DNA of 64,000 bases from Streptomyces sp. NBC_00568 (lineage in GTDB: Bacteria > Actinomycetota > Actinomycetes > Streptomycetales > Streptomycetaceae): positions 3,711,001 to 3,775,000 of the forward strand of contig NZ_JAPENW010000001.1 in assembly GCF_026341855.1 (NCBI RefSeq), written 5' to 3'. Made by a program: the position numbers and the translations under genes. Positions 7,885-16,624 of the stretch are shown piece by piece; the stretch's first letter is position 1, and each line of letters starts with the position of its first letter. The notes below the pieces were generated by a model. The model did not search any database. It had not been told where the DNA came from and saw only the letters and a list, made by a program, of their open reading frames with translations.

Positions 7885-8170
7885 CCCTGCGCGGACGCCG
7901 TGATCGTGGGCGGACCGACGGACCGGCCGATGAGGCGGCCGGTCGACCGGGAGCCGATGAGTCCGGCACCCGGCGCCGGTCAGAACTCGTGACCCGTACC
8001 CGTACTCAGCGCTCGTCCCCATGACCCGTATTCATCACTCGTCCTCATAACGCGCACGGCGCACTCGTCACTCGGGCGAGTCGTACCGAGCCGCTTCCCG
8101 GCCGTCACCGTCGACGAGCCGTGCCTTTTCACTGACTTTTTCGCTACGAAGTCCCGGAGTGGGTACCCCC

Positions 8171-9721
8171 ATGTCTGAAACAGGAATCACCAAGGCAGTC
8201 CCGGACCCAGCGTCCGACGCGCACAGCAACCGCTGGAAGGCGCTCGTCTTCATCGCGCTGGCCCAGCTGATGGTGGTGCTGGACGCCACGATCGTGAACA
8301 TCGCGCTGCCTTCCGCCCAGCAGGACCTGGGTATTACGGACGGCAACCGGCAGTGGGTCGTCACGGCCTATGCCCTCGCCTTCGGCGGTCTGCTCCTCTT
8401 CGGCGGCCGGATCGCCGACCTGTGGGGCCGCAAGCGGGCGTTCGTCGTGGGCCTGGTCGGCTTCGCCCTGGCCTCCGCCCTCGGCGGCGCGGCCCAGAGC
8501 GGCGCGATGATGTTCGGCGCCCGCGCCCTGCAGGGTGTGTTCGGCGCGCTGCTGGCGCCCGCCGCGCTCTCGCTGCTCGCCGTGATGTTCACCGACGCCA
8601 AGGAGCGCGCCAAGGCCTTCGGCATCTACGGTGCGATCGCCGGTGGCGGTGGCGCCGTCGGCTTCATCCTCGGCGGTGTCCTCACCGAGTACATGAACTG
8701 GCGCTGGACCTTCTTCGTCAACATCCCGTTCGCGATCGTCGCGGCCGCGGGCGCGTACTTCGTCATCCGTGAGCCGAAGGGCGGGCGCAACCGTTCGCCG
8801 CTCGACATCCCGGGTGTCGTCCTGTCCACCCTCGGTCTGGTCTCCCTCGTCTACGGCTTCACCCGCGCCGAGTCCGACGGCTGGGGCGACTCCACGACGG
8901 TCGGCCTGTTCGTGGCTTCCGCCCTGCTGCTGGCCGCGTTCGTCTTCACCGAGTCCAAGGTCAAGGCCCCGCTGCTGCCCCTGCGCGTCATCACCGAGCG
9001 CAACCGCGGCGGCGTCTACCTCTCGCTCGGTCTCGCGATCATCGCGATGTTCGGCACCTTCCTCTTCCTCACCTACTACCTGCAGATCGTGAAGGGCTAC
9101 TCGCCGATCTCGACCGGCTTCGCCTTCCTGCCGATGATCGCGGGCATGATCACGGGCTCCACGCAGATCGGCGCCCGTCTGATGACCCGGGTCGCGCCGC
9201 GGCTGCTGATGGGCCCCGGCTTCCTGGTCGCCGCGCTCGGCATGCTGCTCCTGGCGCAGCTGGAGATCGGTTCGTCGTACGTCTCCCTGGTGATGCCGGC
9301 GATGCTGCTGCTCGGCCTCGGCATGGGTACGGCGTTCATGCCCGCCATGTCGCTGGCCACGCACGGGATCGAGCCGCGTGACGCCGGTGTCGCCTCCGCG
9401 ATGGTCAACACCTCGCAGCAGGTCGGCGGCGCGATCGGTACGGCCCTGCTGAACACGATCGCCGCCTCCGCGACCACCGTCTACATCAAGGACCACATCG
9501 GCGGCGCCACCTCCGCGTCGCAGCGTCAGCTGGTCCAGGCGGAGGGCATGGTGCACGGCTACAGCAACGCGATCTGGTTCGCCGTCGCCATCCTCGTGGT
9601 CGCCGCGGGAATCGCCTTCACCCTCATCAACACCGGCCGTCCGGACGCCACCGCGGTCTCCGGTTCGACCACGGGCGAAGGCGCCGAGGACGAGCTGAAG
9701 GTGCCGGTCATCGCCCACTGA
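8171..9721 (+). CDS. DHA2-family MFS drug exporter (14-TM, EmrB/QacA type)
   Basis: 516 residues from the ATG at 8171, with GGAG at 8155-8158; a GTG 12 bases upstream lacks a site. It has the DHA2 hallmarks: first helix LAQLMVVLDATIVNIALP (motif D1), RIADLWGRKRAF (motif A), ALQGVFGALLAPAALSL, and a motif C-like GAIAGGGGAVGFILGGVLTE. About 14 membrane helices are expected, and the C-terminal tail is short and acidic. Such proteins export amphipathic drugs or pigments using the proton gradient. It is preceded by a TetR gene in the same orientation and followed by a very strong terminator. Confidence 0.92.
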   Translation: MSETGITKAVPDPASDAHSNRWKALVFIALAQLMVVLDATIVNIALPSAQQDLGITDGNRQWVVTAYALAFGGLLLFGGRIADLWGRKRAFVVGLVGFALASALGGAAQSGAMMFGARALQGVFGALLAPAALSLLAVMFTDAKERAKAFGIYGAIAGGGGAVGFILGGVLTEYMNWRWTFFVNIPFAIVAAAGAYFVIREPKGGRNRSPLDIPGVVLSTLGLVSLVYGFTRAESDGWGDSTTVGLFVASALLLAAFVFTESKVKAPLLPLRVITERNRGGVYLSLGLAIIAMFGTFLFLTYYLQIVKGYSPISTGFAFLPMIAGMITGSTQIGARLMTRVAPRLLMGPGFLVAALGMLLLAQLEIGSSYVSLVMPAMLLLGLGMGTAFMPAMSLATHGIEPRDAGVASAMVNTSQQVGGAIGTALLNTIAASATTVYIKDHIGGATSASQRQLVQAEGMVHGYSNAIWFAVAILVVAAGIAFTLINTGRPDATAVSGSTTGEGAEDELKVPVIAH

Positions 9722-9808
9722 CGGCCCTTGGGTACCCCGGGTACTTCGCCTACGGCGCGCACGTCGCGTACGGGCGGGGGTGGGGACGCCCCGCCCGTAC
9801 GACTCCCA

Positions 9809-9887
9809 GGGACTGCCCCGGCTCCGAAAGCGACGGAGCCGGGGCAGTCCCGTGTCCGGACCCGGCTCCGAACGCGGCGGAGCCGGG
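9809..9887 (+). terminator. Tandem terminator hairpins after the MFS gene
   Basis: The first hairpin is a perfect 17-base stem at 9809-9825 and 9835-9851 with a 9-base loop. The second, at 9861-9887 (CCCGGCTCCG/CGGAGCCGGG), is a diverged copy. The 9722-10051 gap between MFS and marR holds nothing else convincing. Confidence 0.85.
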
Positions 9888-10051
9888 GCGGTCCTGTCCG
9901 GACCCGGCGGACGCACTCGCGTGTGCCGGCAGCAACCCGGCGGGGACGCGTGCCACCGGCGTGGCCGGGGAGTGGCGCACGGCGGCCGGGGGAGTGGTGC
10001 GCGGCGACCGGGGGAGTTCTCGCGCGGTCAGGAGTCCTGGCCGGTTGAGTC

Positions 10052-10561
10052 CTAGCGCAACCAGGGCAGGTCGGCGCCCGCTTCCTTCGGCTGGAGCCCC
10101 TCGGCGATGATCCGCATGGCCTCGCCGAAGGCCTTCTGCTGGTCCGGACCGAGCCGGTCGAACAGGGCCTGGCGTACGGCGGCCACGTGTCCCGGCGCGG
10201 TACGCCGCAGCACGTCGTAGCCGTCGTCGGTCAGGACCGCGAACTGCCCCCGCTTGTCGGACGGGCAGTCCTCACGGCGTACCCAGCCGCTCTTCTCCAG
10301 GCGCGCGACCGCGTGCGAGAGCCGGGAACGGGTGATCTTCGCGTTCATGGCCAGCTCGGTCATCCGCAGCCGGCGGCGCGGTGCCTCGGCCAGCTGCACC
10401 AGCAGGCCGTAGTAGATGTGCGGCATGCCCGCGTCGCGCTGGAGCTGACGGTCGAGGTGGTCCTCCAGGAGGGTCGTGGCGTGCATGTACGCGCGCCAGA
10501 TGCGCTGTTCCTCGTCGGTGAGCCAGCGCGGCTCTTCAGCGGGAGCGGGTGCCGTGTTCAT
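10052..10561 (-). CDS. MarR-family transcriptional regulator
   Basis: 169 residues from the ATG at 10559-10561 (GGAG 5 bases upstream); a TTG start 39 bases further out is less likely. Winged-helix MarR blocks are clear: LLVQLAEAPRRRLRMTELAMNAKITRSRLSHAVARLEKSGWV (about 55-97), then the wing DKRGQFAVLTDDGYDVL. It is divergent from the dioxygenase-like gene at 10698, and the shared 136-base spacer holds several AT-rich palindromes typical of MarR operators. It probably represses both itself and the enzyme until a phenolic or oxidative signal appears; the ligand is unknown. Confidence 0.92.
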   Translation of the reverse strand: MNTAPAPAEEPRWLTDEEQRIWRAYMHATTLLEDHLDRQLQRDAGMPHIYYGLLVQLAEAPRRRLRMTELAMNAKITRSRLSHAVARLEKSGWVRREDCPSDKRGQFAVLTDDGYDVLRRTAPGHVAAVRQALFDRLGPDQQKAFGEAMRIIAEGLQPKEAGADLPWLR

Positions 10562-10584
10562 GTACTCCACTGTACGAGCCCTTC

Positions 10585-10659
10585 CTTGAAACTTAAACAA
10601 ACTGGGCGTAGCCTCGGTGAAGAACTTGAGACTTTAAGCAACTGCTTCAAATATCAAGC
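10585..10659. promoter_or_regulatory. MarR-type operator cluster between marR and the dioxygenase gene
   Basis: Three related AT-rich motifs in a GC-rich background: CTTGAAACTTAAAC near 10586, CTTGAGACTTTAAG at 10625-10638, and GCTTCAAATATCAAGC at 10644-10659. All share CTTgA/TtAAG-type half sites. They cover the divergent promoter region. Confidence 0.6.
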
Positions 10660-10697
10660 ACCGCGCCGTACGATTGAACCCTCTGGAGGGAGCCGCC

Positions 10698-11504
10698 ATG
10701 TCCGCCGCCACCGAGGAGCGCCCCGCGCCGGAGCGCATGCCCGCCCTCTATCTCAGCCATGGTGCCCCGCCGCTCGCCGACGACCCGGTCTGGCCCGGCC
10801 AGCTCGCCGCCTGGTCGGCCGACCTGCCGCGCCCCAAGGCGATCCTCATGGTGTCCGCCCACTGGGAGGAGGCCCCGCTCGCCCTCGGCGCGATCGAGAC
10901 GGTCCCCCTCGTGTACGACTTCTGGGGCTTCCCCGAGCACTACTACCAGGTGACGTACGCCGCCCCCGGCGCCCCGCTGCTCGCCGAGTCCGTGCGCAAG
11001 CTGCTCCGCGCGCCCGGTACGCCGGTGCAGGACATCCCGGACCGCGGACTCGACCACGGCGCGTACGTCCCGCTGAAGGAGATGTTCCCCGAGGCCGACA
11101 TCCCGGTGCTGCAGATCTCCATGCCGACGCTCGACCCGGTCCGGCTGTTCGAGATCGGCCGCAGGCTGGCGCCGCTGCGCGACGAGGGTGTGCTGATCGT
11201 CGGCTCCGGCTTCTTCACCCACAATCTCGCGGCCCTGCGGCACACGGGCGGAGGAGTCCCCACCTGGTCGAGCGAGTTCGACGACTGGGGGCACCGAGCG
11301 CTGGAGGCCGGTGACGTGGACGCGCTGCTCGACTTCGAGCGCAAGTCCCCGGCGGGCCGCCTGGCCCACCCGCGCACGGAACACTTCGCCCCGCTCTTCG
11401 TGACCATGGGCGCGGCGGACGCCGCCGGAGAGCTGGACGGGCAGCGGTCCGTGATCGACGGATTCTGGCTGGGAATGGCGAAGCGGTCGGTGCAGTTCGG
11501 CTGA
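10698..11504 (+). CDS. LigB/DODA-type extradiol ring-cleavage dioxygenase-like protein
   Basis: 268 residues. The ATG at 10698 follows GGAGGGAG; an ATG 24 bases earlier has no site. It belongs to the class III extradiol dioxygenase (LigB, YgiD/DODA) fold. The conserved metal-ligand and catalytic histidines sit in YLSHGAPPL (near 22), MVSAHWEE (near 57) and DHGAYVPL (near 125), with a C-terminal HFAPLFVTMGAA. Bacterial members cleave catechol-like rings or DOPA, but many are annotated only as dioxygenases, so the substrate is not known. It is divergent from marR and is likely induced by an aromatic compound. Confidence 0.87.
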   Translation: MSAATEERPAPERMPALYLSHGAPPLADDPVWPGQLAAWSADLPRPKAILMVSAHWEEAPLALGAIETVPLVYDFWGFPEHYYQVTYAAPGAPLLAESVRKLLRAPGTPVQDIPDRGLDHGAYVPLKEMFPEADIPVLQISMPTLDPVRLFEIGRRLAPLRDEGVLIVGSGFFTHNLAALRHTGGGVPTWSSEFDDWGHRALEAGDVDALLDFERKSPAGRLAHPRTEHFAPLFVTMGAADAAGELDGQRSVIDGFWLGMAKRSVQFG

Positions 11505-11559
11505 GTGCCGTGTGCCCGGCGGTCCGCGGTCCCGGTCCGGGGCGGCCGGACGGCGCTGC

Positions 11560-12084
11560 CTAGAGGTCGAGTTCCTTCTCGTACCAGGCGACGTCCCAGT
11601 AGCGGCCGAACTTGCGGCCGACCTCCCGGTAGGTGCCGACATGGCGGAACCCGAAGCGTTCGTGCAGCCGCACGGACGCTTCGTTGGGCGGCACGATGCC
11701 CGCGTAGGCCCGGTGCAGGTCCTCGGTGGCGAGCGCCGCGAAGAGAGCTTCGTAGAGGAGCGTGCCGACACCGCGGCCCGCGGCGTCCGGAGCGAGGTAG
11801 ACGGTGACCTCGACGGAGGTCGAGTAGGCGGGTTTCACGCGAAAGGCGCTGGATGTGGCGTACCCGAGAATCGCCTGTGAGTCCGCGTCCGTGGCAACCA
11901 TCAGGCGGTGCGGTCCGTCTTCAGGGTGGGAGAGCAGCCACGAGCGTCGCTCGTCCGGGGCGAAGACGGCGGTGTCAAAGGTGACGGGCGTCTCACGCAC
12001 GTAGTGGTTGTAGATGTCGGTGAGGGCGCCGAGGTCGGCTGCGACCCCCGGCCTGACCTGCACATCTGTACGTTCTGACGACAT
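11560..12084 (-). CDS. GNAT N-acetyltransferase, phosphinothricin acetyltransferase (PAT/BAR) type
   Basis: 174 residues from the ATG at 12082-12084, which has GGAGGG just upstream; the ATG 12 bases earlier has none. PAT-family blocks are present: IYNHYVRETPVTFDT (about 25-40), the acetyl-CoA loop AGRGVGTLLYEALF (about 103-116), NEASVRLHERFGFRHVGTYREVGRKFGRYWDVAWYEK in pieces near the C terminus. Such enzymes acetylate phosphinothricin (bialaphos) or methionine sulfone/sulfoximine analogues. In S. coelicolor a bialaphos-resistance gene of this kind lies next to hrdD, the same arrangement as here, which supports the call. It is divergent from hrdD. Confidence 0.88.
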   Translation of the reverse strand: MSSERTDVQVRPGVAADLGALTDIYNHYVRETPVTFDTAVFAPDERRSWLLSHPEDGPHRLMVATDADSQAILGYATSSAFRVKPAYSTSVEVTVYLAPDAAGRGVGTLLYEALFAALATEDLHRAYAGIVPPNEASVRLHERFGFRHVGTYREVGRKFGRYWDVAWYEKELDL

Positions 12085-12144
12085 CCGCCCTCCCATGTGG
12101 TGCGACAGGGTACTGCATGATCAGAAAAATCGAGGTACGGGTTG

Positions 12145-12170
12145 GGAATTCTGTCCTGATTCCAGTCGTT
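12145..12170 (+). promoter_or_regulatory. SigR-type promoter of hrdD
   Basis: GGAAT at 12145-12149, an 18-base spacer, then GTT at 12168-12170. This exactly fits the oxidative-stress sigma factor SigR consensus GGAAT-N18-GTT. It lies 84 bases before the hrdD start. hrdD is a recalled SigR (and SigE) target in S. coelicolor. Confidence 0.75.
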
Positions 12171-12253
12171 GTTTCCATCAGATGCCGGGCACCCGGGAGG
12201 GTGAGCCCGATGTCCAGGTCCACCCGCAAGCCCACCATCGCAAGGGAGCACGC

Positions 12254-13252
12254 ATGGCAACCCGTGCCGTCGCCCGTCGTAAGTCCGCCACCGGCGGGAC
12301 CGCCGACGCGGCACGCAGTGTTCGCGCCGGAGGCGGCGAGATCGCCGATCGCGACCTGGTCGGCATGTACCTCGACGAGATCGCGCGTACACCGCTGCTC
12401 GACGCCGCCAAGGAAGTCGAGTTGTCCCAGGTCATCGAGGCGGGTGTGTTCGCACGGCAGATCCTCGACGGCGAGGCGGAGGCCAAGGCGGACGCCTCTC
12501 GTGAGGAGCTGGAGGCGCTGGTCGCCGACGGCGAGCGCGCGAAGGACGTCTTCATCCGCTCGAACCTCCGGCTGGTCGTGGCCGTGGCGCGCCGTTACCC
12601 GCGCAGCGGCCTGCCCCTGCTCGACCTGATCCAGGAGGGGAACGCCGGCCTGGTGCGCGCGGTCGAGAAGTTCGACTACCGCAAGGGCTTCAAGTTCTCG
12701 ACGTACGCCACCTGGTGGATCCGGCAGGCCATCACCCGTTCCATCGCCGACCAGTCGCGCACGATCCGCCTCCCCGTCCATCTGGTCGAGGAGCTGGGCA
12801 GGATCCGTCGCGTGCAGCGCGAGTTCAACCGTGAGAACGGGCGGGAGCCCGAGCACACGGAGATCGCCGCCGAGCTCGGTTCGACGCCGGAGCGCGTGGG
12901 CGACGTCCTGGACTGGGCCCGCGACCCGGTCTCGCTGAACATGGCGGTGGACGACGAGGGCGAGACCCAGTTCGGTGACCTGCTGGAGGACACCTCGGCC
13001 GTGTCGCCCGAGCAGTCGGTGCTCACGCTGCTGCGCAGCGAGGAGCTGGACGGCCTGATAGGCCACCTCGACCAGCGCACCGCCTCCATCATCAAGATGC
13101 GGTACGGCATCGAGGACGGCCGGGAGCGGACGCTCACGGAGGTCGGCAAGGAGCACGGTCTGACGCGCGAGCGCATCCGCCAGATCGAGAAGCACGCCCT
13201 GCTCGAGCTGAAGAAGCTGGCACGCGACACCGGATTCGACGCGGCGGCGTAG
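12254..13252 (+). CDS. hrdD: Principal-like sigma factor HrdD (group 2 sigma-70)
   Basis: 332 residues, the same length as I recall for S. coelicolor HrdD. It begins MATRAVARRKSATG with AAGGGAG at 12242-12248. It lacks the long region 1.1 of HrdB. Regions 1.2 (DLVGMYLDEIARTPLL), 2.1-2.4 (RSNLRLVVAVARRYPRSGLPLLDLIQEGNAGL, FKFSTYATWWIRQAITRSI), 3 (IRLPVHLVEELGRIRR) and 4.2 (REQTLTEVG-like block ending LTRERIRQIEKHAL) are all intact. HrdD is a dispensable group 2 sigma factor that recognises HrdB-like promoters. Its own transcription appears to depend on SigR, from the promoter match upstream. Confidence 0.97.
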   Translation: MATRAVARRKSATGGTADAARSVRAGGGEIADRDLVGMYLDEIARTPLLDAAKEVELSQVIEAGVFARQILDGEAEAKADASREELEALVADGERAKDVFIRSNLRLVVAVARRYPRSGLPLLDLIQEGNAGLVRAVEKFDYRKGFKFSTYATWWIRQAITRSIADQSRTIRLPVHLVEELGRIRRVQREFNRENGREPEHTEIAAELGSTPERVGDVLDWARDPVSLNMAVDDEGETQFGDLLEDTSAVSPEQSVLTLLRSEELDGLIGHLDQRTASIIKMRYGIEDGRERTLTEVGKEHGLTRERIRQIEKHALLELKKLARDTGFDAAA

Positions 13253-13504
13253 CGGTGCGGGGGTGCGGCACGCGTACGGGGCGAGCCGGGTGAGCGCGAC
13301 GCGTGGGCCGTTCGGGTTCACTCGTCGAGGGGGCGCGAGACCCGCCTCGCCCGGTTCGCGCACGGGCACCCACGCCACGTTGGCCACAAGTCGACCAGAC
13401 ATGGCCATGTAAGGCCGCTTCAACCTGCTGGGCTCTGGGAACAAGACTTCCGGGCCCACGCTTCAGAGTCCCGACCAGGCGGACGCGAGCCGCCCCCAAG
13501 AACC

Positions 13505-13591
13505 GAGTCCCGACGCACACCCCCCCCGCGCCGGGACTCTCCCAGAGCCGAGCTTCGGCGCCTCCCCCCCCCTGGCGCCGAAGCTCGGCTC
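13505..13591 (+). terminator. Two consecutive strong hairpins downstream of hrdD
   Basis: GAGTCCCG/CGGGACTC at 13505-13512 and 13532-13539, then a perfect 18-base stem at 13545-13562 and 13574-13591 whose 11-base loop is nearly all C. The rest of the 540-base gap (13253-13790) shows no gene. The second hairpin is the likely terminator for hrdD. Confidence 0.75.
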
Positions 13592-13790
13592 CACTTCTGT
13601 CCTGGGGGCAGCGGCGAGAGCGCGGGGCGCGCGCGGTGGGGTTTTGGGCAGGACGTTGACGGGCCACCCCGAACCTGAACCCCGGGGTGACCCGGAGGGC
13701 AGATTCTGCCACAGCGACATAACCTGCCGTACCTGACCGGCCCCGGGGCGTCACCGGCTCCGCGGCGTCCCCGTCGGCCGTGAGGTGCCG

Positions 13791-14765
13791 TCAGCGCGCG
13801 GACCCACTCCCGGCCCGGCTCAGCCGCGCCCCCAACTCCCTTATGTGATCCGCCAGTTCCCTCGGCTCTTGTACGGTGAACTCGCAGTCGACCATCGCGA
13901 TCCGCACCGCCAGCCACTCCACCGAGTCACTGGCGGAGGCGCGCAGGCGGCAGCTGCGTTCGTCGATCGGCTCGGGCGACCCGATCCAGGCGGGCACGCG
14001 CGCCGCGACGAAGTCGGCCGGCGCGGCGAAGGTGACCTCGAACGCGTACGTCTCCTGACGCCGGTACATCGACTGCCGCAGGTATTCGGCGGCGTTCCCC
14101 GTCGGCAGCTCGCGGGGGGCGAAACGGGCCCCCGTCGCGAAGGGCTCGGTCACCCGGTCGACGCGGAACGTCCGCCAGTCCTCGCGGTCGAGGTCGTACG
14201 CGACGAGGTACCAGCGGCGGCCGGTGGAGACCAGCCGGTACGGCTCGGTCAGCCGCCGCGACGGCGTCCCGTCCCCCGAGCGGTACGCGAACCGCAGCCG
14301 CTCCTGTCCGGCGACGCTGGACGCCATCACGGTCAGCGTCTCGGGTGCGATGCTCGCCCCGTCTCCGCTGGTCAGGGGGGTGGTGGCGGCCTGGAGTGTG
14401 GACACACGGTGCCGTAGCCGGGCCGGCAGCACCTGCTCCAGCTTGGCGAGGGCCCGTACGGAGGCCTCGTCCACGCCCGCGACCGCGTGCCCGGCGCCGG
14501 CCCGCAGGCCCACCGCGATCGCCACGGCCTCCTCGTCGTCGAGCACGAGCGGCGGCATCGCCTTGCCCGCCACCAGCCGGTAACCGCCGTCCGCGCCCTT
14601 GGTCGCCTGCACCGGATAGCCCAGCTCACGCAGCCGGTCGATGTCGCGGCGGACCGTGCGACGGGACACCCCGAGGCGCTCGGACAGCTCGCCGCCGGGC
14701 CATTCGCGGGGCGTCTGGAGGAGGGAGAGGAGCTGGAGCAGCCTGGCCGGTGTGTCGGTCGTCAT
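13791..14765 (-). CDS. YafY-type helix-turn-helix / WYL-domain regulator
   Basis: 324 residues. An N-terminal HTH_11 domain (1-60: RLLQLLSLLQTPREWPG, LGVSRRTVRRDIDRLRELGYPV) is followed by ADGGYRL, a WYL domain (about 135-215 with RRLTEPYRLVSTGRRWYLVAYD) and a C-terminal WCX extension (about 235-315). WYL domains bind small ligands or nucleic-acid pieces in characterised members, but this one's ligand is unknown. It is divergent from an MFS exporter with only 62 bases between them, so it most likely controls that exporter through the palindrome at 14788-14806. Confidence 0.92.
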   Translation of the reverse strand: MTTDTPARLLQLLSLLQTPREWPGGELSERLGVSRRTVRRDIDRLRELGYPVQATKGADGGYRLVAGKAMPPLVLDDEEAVAIAVGLRAGAGHAVAGVDEASVRALAKLEQVLPARLRHRVSTLQAATTPLTSGDGASIAPETLTVMASSVAGQERLRFAYRSGDGTPSRRLTEPYRLVSTGRRWYLVAYDLDREDWRTFRVDRVTEPFATGARFAPRELPTGNAAEYLRQSMYRRQETYAFEVTFAAPADFVAARVPAWIGSPEPIDERSCRLRASASDSVEWLAVRIAMVDCEFTVQEPRELADHIRELGARLSRAGSGSAR

Positions 14766-14787
14766 GTTTTCCAGGGTGCCGCAGAAC

Positions 14788-14806
14788 TAGGACATGATCT
14801 GACCTA
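14788..14806. promoter_or_regulatory. Candidate operator between WYL regulator and MFS exporter
   Basis: TAGGACA-N5-TGACCTA, an inverted repeat with 6 of 7 bases matching, in the middle of the 62-base divergent spacer. The exporter ATG has no clear ribosome site, so its transcript may be leaderless or have a very short leader. Confidence 0.55.
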
Positions 14807-14827
14807 ATCGGGCCGTAGCTTTACAGC

Positions 14828-16369
14828 ATGACTTCCACCGAGACCTCTGAGACAGCTCTCAGCAGCCCGGCACCCGGCGCCGCGGCCGACCGACGACGCT
14901 GGTTCGCCCTCGCCATCGTGATGACCGCGGCCTTCATGGACCTGGTCGACGTCACGATCGTGAACATCGCGATCCCGTCGATCCAGCGGGACGCGGGCGC
15001 CACGTTCGGCCAGATCCAGTGGATCACCGCGGGCTACGCGCTGGCCTTCGCCGCGGGACTCATCACCGGTGGGCGGCTCGGTGACATCCACGGCCGCAAG
15101 CGGCTCTTCCTCCTCGGCATAACCGGCTTCACGATCGCGTCGGCGCTGTGCGGCTTCGCGGTGAACCCGGAGATGCTGGTCGCCTCGCGCATCCTGCAGG
15201 GCGCCATGGCCGCGATGATGGTGCCGCAGGTGCTGTCGATCGTGCACGCCACCTTCCCGGCCCACGAGCGGGGCAAGGTCTTCGGCCTCTTCGGCGCGAT
15301 CGTCGGCCTGGGCGCGGTCTCGGGTCCGCTCCTCGGCGCACTGCTCACCGAGTGGAACCTCTTCGGCCTGGAATGGCGGCCGATCTTCCTCATCAACCTG
15401 CCGGTCGGCGTCGTCGCGCTGATCCTGGGCCGCCGCTTCATCACCGAGTCCAAGGCCCCGCGGGCCCTCAAGCTCGACCTCGTCGGCGTCGCCCTGGTCA
15501 CGCTCGGCCTGCTGATGCTGCTCTACCCGCTGACCCGCGGCCGTGAGCTGGACTGGCCGCTGTGGGGGTACCTGTGCATGGCCGGCTCCCTCGTCGTCTT
15601 CGGGGCGCTGGTGGCGTACGAGAAGCGGAAGTCGGCGCGGGACGGTTCGCCGCTGGTCGAGCTGTCGCTGTTCAAGGTGAAGAGCTTCGCGGCGGGCATC
15701 GCCGTGCAGACCGTCTTCGGCATCGCACTCGGCATCTTCTTCCTGGTCTGGACGCTGTACATGCAGACCGGGCTGGGCTGGAGCGCGCTGCGGGCGGGCC
15801 TCACCGGAGTGCCGTTCTCGATCGCGGTCTCGGCCGCGGCGGGCATGTCCGTGCAGCTGCTGGTCCCGCGCTTCGGACGCAAGGTGCTCCAGGCGGGCGC
15901 CCTGCTCATGGCGCTCGGAGTGCTGCTCTACATCTGGGAGTCCGACCGGTACGGCATGGCCATCGCCTCCTGGCAGATGGCCCTTCCCCTGGTGGTCATG
16001 GGCGCGGGCATGGGCTTCATCGTCGCCCCGCTGACGGACGCGGTGCTCTCGGAGGTCCCGCGTGAGCACGCGGGCTCGGCGTCGGGTCTGATCAACACGG
16101 TGCAGCAGATGGGCAACGCGCTCGGCCTCGGCCTGGTCTCGGTCGTCTTCTTCGGCGAGATCGGCGACAGGCTGACCCTCGACCAGGTGGGCCCGGCCTT
16201 CGTGAACGCCTTCCAGCACGCGCTGGGCTGGGTCGCCGTGGTGATGGCCGTCATCTTCCTGGTGATGTTCGCGCTGCCGAAGCGGCCGGCCCAGCATGTG
16301 GAGGGGGCGGAGGACGAGACGGCCGCCCAGGACCAGGTCCAGGACCGGAAGGCGGAACTCGTCGGCTGA
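14828..16369 (+). CDS. DHA2-family MFS exporter (14-TM)
   Basis: 513 residues. Typical DHA2 features: AFMDLVDVTIVNIAIPSIQRD (first helix, broken here by residue choice), GGRLGDIHGRKRLFLLGI (motif A), ILQGAMAAMMVPQVLSIVHA, and FGAIVGLGAVSGPLLGALL (motif C). The cytoplasmic tail after the last helix is acidic and Gln-rich. It exports small molecules by proton antiport. Its substrate is probably also the signal for the divergent WYL regulator. It is followed by a 20-base-pair perfect terminator stem. Confidence 0.92.
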   Translation: MTSTETSETALSSPAPGAAADRRRWFALAIVMTAAFMDLVDVTIVNIAIPSIQRDAGATFGQIQWITAGYALAFAAGLITGGRLGDIHGRKRLFLLGITGFTIASALCGFAVNPEMLVASRILQGAMAAMMVPQVLSIVHATFPAHERGKVFGLFGAIVGLGAVSGPLLGALLTEWNLFGLEWRPIFLINLPVGVVALILGRRFITESKAPRALKLDLVGVALVTLGLLMLLYPLTRGRELDWPLWGYLCMAGSLVVFGALVAYEKRKSARDGSPLVELSLFKVKSFAAGIAVQTVFGIALGIFFLVWTLYMQTGLGWSALRAGLTGVPFSIAVSAAAGMSVQLLVPRFGRKVLQAGALLMALGVLLYIWESDRYGMAIASWQMALPLVVMGAGMGFIVAPLTDAVLSEVPREHAGSASGLINTVQQMGNALGLGLVSVVFFGEIGDRLTLDQVGPAFVNAFQHALGWVAVVMAVIFLVMFALPKRPAQHVEGAEDETAAQDQVQDRKAELVG

Positions 16370-16411
16370 GTCCCGTCCAGGTCCACCACCGGTGCGACGT
16401 GGAAGTCCGAG

Positions 16412-16454
16412 CCCGAAGGGGCCCCGGCACCTCAGGTGCCGGGGCCCCTTCGGG
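16412..16454 (+). terminator. Very strong terminator after the MFS exporter
   Basis: Perfect 20-base stem (16412-16431 with 16435-16454) with loop TCA. It lies 43 bases past the MFS stop. Confidence 0.92.
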
Positions 16455-16624
16455 TTCTCCGGGTGCTGCACGGCCTCGCCGTTGGAGGGCCGACGCGCCC
16501 GGCGAGCGCCGGCGCCGATTGCCGGCCCGGACGCCTCGCGCAGGGGCGGCGGGCGCAGTCGGCCCCGCGCCGGGCAGGGTTCGCCCCGCGCGGGAAGGGC
16601 TCAGCGCGGTCGCGCGGCGGCCCG

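Noticed and set aside
14804..16471. Long minus-strand frame over the second MFS gene (and a similar one at 8144-9916 over the first)
   Set aside because: Both are antisense to clear 14-TM transporters and are made of Arg/Asp/Gly/Glu/Gln/His low complexity, typical of the opposite strand of high-GC membrane genes.
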